A stretch of 64,000 nt of DNA, taken from contig CAWDWG010000003.1 of assembly GCA_963805985.1 (NCBI GenBank), positions 337,601 to 401,600 of the forward strand, given 5' to 3'. The translations under genes were made by a program, and so were the position numbers. Positions 16,620-22,137 of this stretch are shown piece after piece; within the stretch, counting starts at the first letter, position 1, and each line of letters starts with the position of its first letter. Below the pieces are notes generated by a model that did no database searches, was not told the DNA's origin, and saw nothing but the letters and a program-made list of their open reading frames with translations. The stretch is from Bog-257 sp963805985. Lineage in GTDB: Bacteria > Acidobacteriota > Terriglobia > Terriglobales > Acidobacteriaceae.

Positions 16620-16861
16620 AGCCGTCCCAACTTGCGCAGAGTATGAATATCCTCATGAAACTCCTCCACGCCGTAATGGATCGGGATCTGCCGCTCGGCA
16701 AGCAATCGCTGGAAATCCAGCTGATCTATCTCAGCAAGGCGACTGGCTTGCGCCAACGTAAGGCGCTCTTGCTGGAACAGTGTCAGTGCCAGTTCCCGCT
16801 TCAACTCAGCCTCGCTGAGATGAGCGGCTGCGAGGACTTCGTCGGTAATTGTGAAGGACAT
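16616..16861 (-). CDS. UPF0175-family antitoxin-like protein
   Basis: 81 residues, with the UPF0175 pattern: an N-terminal acidic helix (EAELKRELALTLFQQERLTLAQASRLAEIDQLDFQRLLAER) that looks like a helix-turn-helix, followed by IPIHYGVEEFHEDIHTL. The pairing of UPF0175 with a DUF3368 PIN protein is common and is regarded as a type II toxin-antitoxin unit. Start ATG at 16861. Confidence 0.85.
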   Translation of the reverse strand: MSFTITDEVLAAAHLSEAELKRELALTLFQQERLTLAQASRLAEIDQLDFQRLLAERQIPIHYGVEEFHEDIHTLRKLGRL

Positions 16862-16966
16862 ATTGCTTTAAGAAAACATTTCTTAATGCAACATGATACA
16901 GCAATAATTTTCTTCCAGATCACTAGGCTTGCTCTTGGTGGAAGATTTCGCGTGTTTCCGCTGGTT

Positions 16967-17007
16967 CGCGGCGCGGACGTGCGGCATGGTGGAGCGCACT
17001 ATCGGGA
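16967..17007 (+). repeat. phoU 3'-end repeat, distal copy
   Basis: Encodes the same RGADVRHGGAHYRE end as phoU, followed by TAA at 17009-17011, but is separated from phoU by the UPF0175/PIN module. A few bases upstream (ctggttcgcgg versus ctgggtgcgcgg) are also similar. It is a displaced gene end, not an expressed gene. Confidence 0.85.
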
Positions 17008-17083
17008 GTAACGAGGCCGGGGCAAAAGAGCTCCCACTACACTTGGTAATTCGCTGGTACCCAGCAGACGGATTTCCACGGAT

Positions 17084-18370
17084 TCAGGGCTGAGACGTGT
17101 CCGGTTTACGGTCCGATACCAGCAGCCATACTGCCAATATCACCAACTCGGGTTCAATGGCGTGGCGGTAACGGTCGGTTGGAAATGTGACGTAGTAGAT
17201 CAGCGGATAGAATGTCAGCAACGCGGCGAAGAGGAAGGTGCCATGAACTCGTCGCCTGGCGGCCAGCAGCAATCCTCCGAAGGCCAATACGATCCAGCAG
17301 AATTGCAGTAGCTTCTCAGATACCCGAAGAGTTGGATCCCCACCACTTCCGAACCAGAAAAAGAAAACCCTGCGGCAGGTTAGCGCCAGGAACCTTGCAG
17401 GATCTTCCGCGATCCAGATTCTGGCATCGCGGCCCTGCTTAGCGTCGAAGGCTGCTTCTCCCATCTCCTTATATTGGGCATACAGGAAGCTGTTGTTCCC
17501 GGGACGGTAAGTCGGAACCCATCCCCCGTCAGCCAGCCGATTGTTACCGGTACGGAATTCCGAGCCCAGATCTCCGCGAATGATGAGCTTGTCGAAAATG
17601 ATGTAGTTGCGCACCAGCCATGGCGTGAGCACCGCCCAAAATACGACCGCGCTCAAAACCACCGGCACGATGAAGGGCTTCCCGCAGCGATAGAGCCGAT
17701 AAGCCAGCCAGCAGCCTGCGAAGGGAAGCCAGGAAACAGTCGAGGTGTTGCTAAGCGCGAGGATGCCCCACAACAGTCCATAGCAGGACCAGCGCCAGAG
17801 CCGGCTATCGCCCTCCATTTCCAGGGTCAGCATGAAGAGCAGGCTCAGCAGGAACGCCGAGAACGTAGTATCCCAAATCCAGGTGACCGACCAATAAATG
17901 GCAAAGGGAAACACTGCCCAAATCCAGCCTGACCACGCTGCCGCCTTCCGGCCGAACATCTGGCGGGCGATGCGATAGATAGTCCAACTCGTCAACGCGG
18001 AGAAAATGCTGTTGAATGTGAGAAGAGCGAAAGCGGCTCGGTCGGAACAAACCCCGAAAGTGCGGAACGCCAGTGAAACTATCCACGGATAAATTGGAGC
18101 GGTCCAGGCCGTAGGGCCGGTGGAACCTCGGAAGGGAGAGCTGAAGCCGTGGCCGAGCGCCAACGAGTAGCCAATGTTAGCCATCTCGAATGCCCACCAG
18201 CGCTGCGCATCGAGGTGATATAAGCGACCGGCGAGGATGTAGACAACTCGGATCGCCAGGCCGGCGGCCACCATCCAGGTGGGGGAGTTAAGCGCAGAGA
18301 TCAGCGCACGCGCCCAGGCGTTTCTGCCGGAGACGGCACCGTCGCTGCTCGTGGGAGTGGCGGAAGGCAT
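17084..18370 (-). CDS. GT-C fold membrane glycosyltransferase, PMT/ArnT-like (family 39/83)
   Basis: 428 residues with about ten hydrophobic helices. The N-terminal loop holds an acidic motif after the first helix (YHLDAQRWWAFEMANIGYSLALGHGFSSPF), and TAPIYPWIVSLAFRTFG follows, as in dolichyl/undecaprenyl-phosphate-sugar dependent GT39-type enzymes. It probably transfers a sugar from a polyprenyl-phosphate donor on the periplasmic side; acceptor unknown. I use ATG 18370; an in-frame TTG at 18415 would add 15 residues. No partner genes are adjacent. Confidence 0.75.
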   Translation of the reverse strand: MPSATPTSSDGAVSGRNAWARALISALNSPTWMVAAGLAIRVVYILAGRLYHLDAQRWWAFEMANIGYSLALGHGFSSPFRGSTGPTAWTAPIYPWIVSLAFRTFGVCSDRAAFALLTFNSIFSALTSWTIYRIARQMFGRKAAAWSGWIWAVFPFAIYWSVTWIWDTTFSAFLLSLLFMLTLEMEGDSRLWRWSCYGLLWGILALSNTSTVSWLPFAGCWLAYRLYRCGKPFIVPVVLSAVVFWAVLTPWLVRNYIIFDKLIIRGDLGSEFRTGNNRLADGGWVPTYRPGNNSFLYAQYKEMGEAAFDAKQGRDARIWIAEDPARFLALTCRRVFFFWFGSGGDPTLRVSEKLLQFCWIVLAFGGLLLAARRRVHGTFLFAALLTFYPLIYYVTFPTDRYRHAIEPELVILAVWLLVSDRKPDTSQP

Positions 18371-18562
18371 GACTCTATGAGGCCATTCTGGGGAGACCTC
18401 TCCCACTGTGCGCAAGGTGCGGTCAGCTTCTCAGATTTTCCCGGTGCTGGCAAGCTTCGAAAACATGCTCGCCCCGCTCGGCTGAGGTTCGAAGAACCTT
18501 TTGTGGCCCGGGCTCCGAGGATCGGTGCCAGCATCAACGCGCACTCCCCATCGCCCAAGATT

Positions 18563-18577
18563 GACTTACGATAAGTC
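18563..18577. promoter_or_regulatory. Perfect palindrome upstream of the vapBC-type operon
   Basis: GACTTA-CGA-TAAGTC, 6+3+6 bases, 20 bases before the antitoxin start. Ribbon-helix-helix antitoxins bind short palindromes over their own promoter, so this is a likely autoregulatory operator. Confidence 0.5.
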
Positions 18578-18596
18578 GTTCACTATCCTGAGGCTG

Positions 18597-18830
18597 ATGG
18601 GAAACACCATTCGCACCTCGCTGGACATCCCTCGAGACCTTCATCGCCGCATTCACGAGGCGGCCCGGCGTCGCGGTTGTTCGGCGCGGGCTCTCATTCT
18701 GTCGTCAATCGAGCGGGAAGTTGCGTCGCCATCTGGTCCGAGGGGCCGGATACAGGCGCCGATCGTGCGCGACAAAGGCAAGCCGGTCAACCCCAGCCAT
18801 GAGCAAATCTACGACGTCCTGTTTTCCTGA
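18597..18830 (+). CDS. Ribbon-helix-helix antitoxin-like protein
   Basis: 77 residues. The N-terminal segment NTIRTSLDIPRDLHRRIHEAARRRGCSARALILSSIERE has the beta-strand plus two-helix pattern of CopG/Arc-type DNA-binding domains. The Pro/Arg-rich tail (IQAPIVRDKGKPVNPSHEQIYDVLFS) would wrap the toxin. Start ATG 18597 with CTGAGG just upstream; a longer open frame from 18501 is not supported. It overlaps the PIN toxin by 32 bases. Confidence 0.8.
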   Translation: MGNTIRTSLDIPRDLHRRIHEAARRRGCSARALILSSIEREVASPSGPRGRIQAPIVRDKGKPVNPSHEQIYDVLFS

Positions 18831-19239
18831 TATCAATGTCTGGCTGGCAGTGGTGGTCGAACGCCATGTCTGTAACCCTGCAGCCTCTCACTGGTGGAAC
18901 CAAGACCAGTCGGAGGCTATCGGGTTCTGCCGCTTTACCCAGCTGGGACTACTGCGGCATCTGACCAATGCCGCCACGATGAAGGGATCTCCACTCACCA
19001 ATCGGCAGGCATGGAAGGTTTTCGATACGCTTGCAAGTGACGTGCGGGTATGTTTCTTCCCCGAGTGGCCCGGTCTGGATGCCTTATTGAAGTCCTACTC
19101 CGACATCCATCAGCCCGCTACGAATCTTTGGGGCGACGCCTATCTGGCGGCGCATGCGGCGGTCAACGAGGCTACATTGGTCACGTTCGACAAAGGATTT
19201 GCGAAATTTCCGGTGAAGACTCTTATTCTGGAGCCATAA
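18799..19239 (+). CDS. vapC: VapC-type PIN-domain toxin
   Basis: 146 residues with the first PIN acid in FPDINVWLAVVVERH, a conserved ATNLWGDAYLAAHAAVNEATLVTFDKGF segment with three further acidic residues, and a C-terminal FPVKTLILEP strand. These match the VapC subgroup that pairs with ribbon-helix-helix antitoxins. Start ATG 18799, inside the antitoxin gene. All expected metal-binding acids seem present, so the toxin is probably functional. Confidence 0.85.
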   Translation: MSKSTTSCFPDINVWLAVVVERHVCNPAASHWWNQDQSEAIGFCRFTQLGLLRHLTNAATMKGSPLTNRQAWKVFDTLASDVRVCFFPEWPGLDALLKSYSDIHQPATNLWGDAYLAAHAAVNEATLVTFDKGFAKFPVKTLILEP

Positions 19240-19320
19240 TGACCCGTAGGGTTACCATATCCCGGGTTAGTCGCTCGGCCGCAATCCGCGTTGATTTTGG
19301 CCGGGTTTTGAGTCGGCTAG

Positions 19321-19336
19321 TCACCCCTCGGGGTGA
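19321..19336. repeat. Short hairpin after vapC
   Basis: TCACCCCTCGGGGTGA is a 7-bp stem with a 2-base loop, 80 bases after the vapC stop. No T-run follows; function unknown. Confidence 0.35.
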
Positions 19337-19391
19337 TAGCAATCACTGCCAGATTGCCTGCCGAGGACTGAAATGGTGTCGGCCTCAAATA

Positions 19392-19424
19392 GTTCGTCCT
19401 GCCTGTGGACGAACGGTTTTATTT
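19392..19424 (+). terminator. Hairpin with T-rich tail upstream of gdhA
   Basis: GTTCGTCC (19392-19399) pairs perfectly with GGACGAAC (19407-19414), loop TGCCTGT, followed by GGTTTTATTT. It fits a rho-independent terminator for the vapBC unit or a leader attenuator 44 bases ahead of gdhA. Confidence 0.55.
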
Positions 19425-19467
19425 CTGTATCGGCCCTAAAGAGTTATAGGTTCGAGGAGGACCTTCT

Positions 19468-20865
19468 ATGAGTGCTGGAATTACCACCACCGGCATCAAA
19501 ACGCCGGCCAACTATATCAATGAAGTGATGGCGCTGGTAAAGGCCAAGAACCCGGCCGAGCCTGAATTCCATCAGGCTGTGCAGGAAGTACTCGAGTCGC
19601 TACGCCTCGTGCTGGAGCGCCATCCGGAATACATCTCCGCAAAAATTCTTGAGCGCATCACCGAACCCGAGCGCCTCATTATGTTCCGTGTGCCGTGGTT
19701 TGACGACCAGAACAACGTCCAGGTCAATCGCGGCTTCCGTATTGAAATGAACAGCGCCATCGGCCCCTACAAGGGCGGCCTGCGCTTCCATCCCTCGGTC
19801 AACCTCGGCATCCTGAAGTTCCTGGCCTTCGAGCAGGTCTTCAAGAACTCGCTGACCACGCTGCCTATGGGCGGCGGCAAAGGCGGCTCGGACTTCGATC
19901 CCAAAGGCAAGAGCGACAACGAAGTCATGCGCTTCTGCCAGAGCTTCATGACCGAGCTGTGCCGGCACATCGGGCCGGACACGGACGTTCCCGCCGGCGA
20001 CATCGGCGTGGGCGGACGCGAGATCGGCTTCATGTTCGGCCAGTACAAACGCATTGTGAACGAGTTCACCGGCGTTCTGACCGGCAAAGGCCTGCACTGG
20101 GGCGGGTCGCTGATTCGTCCGGAAGCCACCGGCTACGGCTGCGTGTACTTCGCGGAAGAGATGCTGAAGACTCGCAAGGAAAGCTTCGACGGCAAGACCT
20201 GCCTGGTGTCCGGCAGCGGCAACGTCTCGCAGTACACGGTCGAGAAGCTGCTGCAGCTGGGCGCGAAGCCGGTCACGGTCTCCGACTCCGACGGCGCGAT
20301 CTACGATCCCGACGGCATCAACGAAGAGAAGCTGGCCTGGATCATGGAGCTGAAGAACACCAAGCGCGGCCGCATCCGGGAGTACGCCGATCAGTACAAG
20401 AAGGCGATCTTCATGCCGACCGATCTGAAGCTGGGCTACAACCCGCTTTGGAACATCAAGGCCGACTGCGCCTTCCCGAGCGCGACGCAGAACGAAATCA
20501 ACGCCAAGGACGCGACCAACCTCATCAACAATGGGATCAAGGTTGTTGCCGAAGGCGCCAACATGCCGAGCACGCTGGAAGCCACCAAGCTGTTCCTGGA
20601 GGCGAAAGTCCTCTATGGTCCGGCGAAGGCGGCCAATGCGGGCGGCGTGGCCACGTCCGGCCTCGAGATGTCACAGAACAGCGCACGGCTGGCCTGGACG
20701 CGCGAGGAAGTCGACCACAAGCTGCACAACATCATGAAGGCCATTCACAAGACCTGCTTCGAGACCGCCGAAACCTACGGCACCCCGGGCAATCTGGTGA
20801 ACGGCGCCAACATTGGCGGCTTCCTGAAGGTCGCCAATGCCATGTTGGACCAGGGACTGGTGTAA
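19468..20865 (+). CDS. gdhA: NADP-type glutamate dehydrogenase
   Basis: Catalyses reductive amination of 2-oxoglutarate to glutamate (ammonium assimilation). 465 residues, the size of hexameric bacterial GdhA. Substrate-site motifs: GPYKGGLRFHPSV and the glycine-rich PMGGGKGGSDFDPKG with catalytic Lys; ADIGVGGREI-type segment present as PAGDIGVGGREIGFMFGQYKR. Rossmann dinucleotide fold at about residues 245-290 (CLVSGSGNVSQYTVEKL) with Ser-Asp-Ser at the end of the second strand. Start ATG 19468 with GAGGAGG at 19454-19460. Ends with a strong terminator; monocistronic. Confidence 0.96.
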   Translation: MSAGITTTGIKTPANYINEVMALVKAKNPAEPEFHQAVQEVLESLRLVLERHPEYISAKILERITEPERLIMFRVPWFDDQNNVQVNRGFRIEMNSAIGPYKGGLRFHPSVNLGILKFLAFEQVFKNSLTTLPMGGGKGGSDFDPKGKSDNEVMRFCQSFMTELCRHIGPDTDVPAGDIGVGGREIGFMFGQYKRIVNEFTGVLTGKGLHWGGSLIRPEATGYGCVYFAEEMLKTRKESFDGKTCLVSGSGNVSQYTVEKLLQLGAKPVTVSDSDGAIYDPDGINEEKLAWIMELKNTKRGRIREYADQYKKAIFMPTDLKLGYNPLWNIKADCAFPSATQNEINAKDATNLINNGIKVVAEGANMPSTLEATKLFLEAKVLYGPAKAANAGGVATSGLEMSQNSARLAWTREEVDHKLHNIMKAIHKTCFETAETYGTPGNLVNGANIGGFLKVANAMLDQGLV

Positions 20866-20928
20866 GCAGTCCGGTGGAAGCGCGGCCCCTTAGGGCTGCG
20901 GCTCAAAGTCCAGCGCAGTCATCATGCG

Positions 20929-20960
20929 GGGGTGGGCGCAAGCCCACCCCGTGTTTATCT
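20929..20960 (+). terminator. Rho-independent terminator of gdhA
   Basis: Perfect 9-bp GC stem GGGGTGGGC-GCAA-GCCCACCCC (20929-20950) with a GCAA tetraloop, followed by GTGTTTATCTT. The clearest terminator in the window. Confidence 0.8.
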
Positions 20961-20996
20961 TGAGTTGAGCCTTCGAAAACGTAATAAAATAACGCC

Positions 20997-21254
20997 ATGT
21001 TGACCGATGACGACAAGAAGTGGATTGCCGCCGAGATCACCGCTAGCGAAGAGCGTATGGGAGCGCGCATGGCGGAGAGTGAACAACGTACGCGCGCCGG
21101 CATGGAGAGGATCGAAACCGCCTTGCTCACCGAATTCCACAAGTGGGCGTCGCCGGTGATCACGCGCCTCCGCAGCCACTCGGATGGGATGAGAACGCTG
21201 GATCTGGAGATCGAAGCCCTGCAGGGCAGGGTCGACAAATTGGAAGGGAAGTAA
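20997..21254 (+). CDS. Small coiled-coil protein of unknown function
   Basis: 85 residues, no signal or membrane segment. Strongly charged and helical: TDDDKKWIAAEITASEERMGARMAESEQRTRAGMERIETALL, then a second helix DLEIEALQGRVDKLEGK with heptad spacing. Start ATG 20997; no strong ribosome-binding site. Not assigned to a characterised family. The compositional bias supports a real protein rather than a chance frame. Confidence 0.55.
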   Translation: MLTDDDKKWIAAEITASEERMGARMAESEQRTRAGMERIETALLTEFHKWASPVITRLRSHSDGMRTLDLEIEALQGRVDKLEGK

Positions 21255-21283
21255 TGTGACCGGGAGTATCAGGGGGAAAACCT

Positions 21284-21599
21284 ATGCGGTCATTTGTTCT
21301 CCGCTGTTCTCCGCGTTGTTATTGAACCAGACAAAGACGTGTGGCGGGCGTACATTCCTGAATTAGAGGCCAAGCTTGCTGCGACCTGGGGGCATACCAG
21401 GGAGGAGGCGCACCGCAACGTGCAGGAAGTCGCACAGATGATCATGGAGGAGTTGGAGCAAGATGGCGAGCCGCTGCCGCCGAGCGTAACAGTTTCCGAC
21501 CAGTCGCTCGCGACGGTCAGCCTGGTTGAGGGCCCTGTCGCCTCAAACAATTTCATGCAAGAGGTTGAAAAACTCCCGGTGCAGGAGCGTGAGCGGTGA
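21284..21599 (+). pseudogene. HicB-like antitoxin gene broken by a 10-bp tandem duplication
   Basis: A HicB-fold protein is readable from about 21305 to the TGA at 21597-21599 (RVVIEPDKDVWRAYIPELEA, TREEAHRNVQEVAQMIMEEL). The natural start is ATG 21284 with AGGGGG eight bases upstream, reading MRSFVLR, but then the frame is lost: TGTTCTCCGC occurs twice in tandem (21295-21304 and 21305-21314). Removing one copy gives an uninterrupted MRSFVLRVVIEPDKDVW start. As it stands, ribosomes from ATG 21284 stop after 13 residues; a TTG at 21294 could give an N-terminally altered product. Phase-variable slippage or simple decay are both possible. Confidence 0.7.
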
Positions 21600-21682
21600 T
21601 GCCAGTTGTCGTCACACGCCTGTGTGACGAACTCGCTCGGCTCTGGCTTGATCCTCAGAGTAGAATAACCATGGAAGGATGA
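21599..21682 (+). CDS. Possible 27-residue partner frame after the hicB-like gene
   Basis: ATG 21599 overlaps the preceding stop (TGATG) and reads 27 codons, MPVVVTRLCDELARLWLDPQ and on. The coupling resembles an antitoxin-toxin junction, but the peptide is far too short for HicA and is not recognised; it may be the remnant of a partner gene. Confidence 0.2.
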   Translation: MPVVVTRLCDELARLWLDPQSRITMEG

Positions 21683-21838
21683 GGCGAAGTTGTGTCCGGG
21701 CTTGCTTCAGGCCATCGTCCTCCAGAGTGTGATCATGTGAATCGACGCCCCAGTCGCTTCTTCACCTGCCCGTCCCGCCAGGTTTCACAAGACTCCAGAC
21801 CAGTTCAGGCGCGAGAAATCGGCCGTAAGTCTTTGGCG

Positions 21839-21935
21839 CTCAAGAATTTGCCTGTAAGACTAAAGGGCTCAGGATTTTGTGGACGGTCGTCAGTGTTTTC
21901 AATAATTTACGGACCAGTAGGGGGGAGGGGGTATA
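21839..21935 (+). repeat. Three-unit dispersed element with 29/30-bp periodicity, copy A
   Basis: Units begin at 21839 (CTCAAGAATTTGC), 21868 (CTCAGGATTTTGT) and 21898 (TTCAATAATTTAC), spacing 29 then 30, followed by GGGGGGAGGGGGTA. Copy B at 62029-62124 has the same unit order, the same 29/30 spacing and the same G-rich end, while the spacers differ. Confidence 0.75.
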
Positions 21936-22020
21936 CCTCCTTTGCTCGGAGCGAGGTCTGTGTCCTAGGCAAAGAGCCTTGTGCCGTCCCTGAAGGGACT
22001 CAGGTCTCTTTAGTCGCTTA

Positions 22021-22040
22021 CCCAGCGCTGAAGCGCTGGG
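22021..22040 (+). repeat. Dispersed palindromic repeat, copy 2 (CCCAGCGCT family)
   Basis: CCCAGCGCT-GA-AGCGCTGGG, a perfect 9+2+9 palindrome. Flanks match the minus-strand copy around 2918-2937 (a 'gtccctgaagggactc' hairpin about 30 bases upstream and 'gggctat' directly downstream). Confidence 0.75.
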
Positions 22041-22137
22041 CTATCCTCTTTCGCCCCCTTGGGGATCGAGTTGTTCCCGAATCCTGTGTACGACTGAGTC
22101 GGGCGGATCATTGCCAACGCAGCAAAGGCTGCCTCGC

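Larger units (their letters stand above)
21683..22137. other. Intergenic region with two repeat elements
   Basis: No gene supported. It contains a three-unit repeat element (21839-21935) and the palindrome family copy at 22021-22040. The open frame running through it (ending in SKGCLA) is a repeat translation that includes the same YPALKRWA peptide seen on the minus strand near 2920. Confidence 0.65.

Noticed and set aside
21839..21935. CRISPR array
   Set aside because: Only three degenerate units with no identical repeat; same structure appears at 62029 as a dispersed element.
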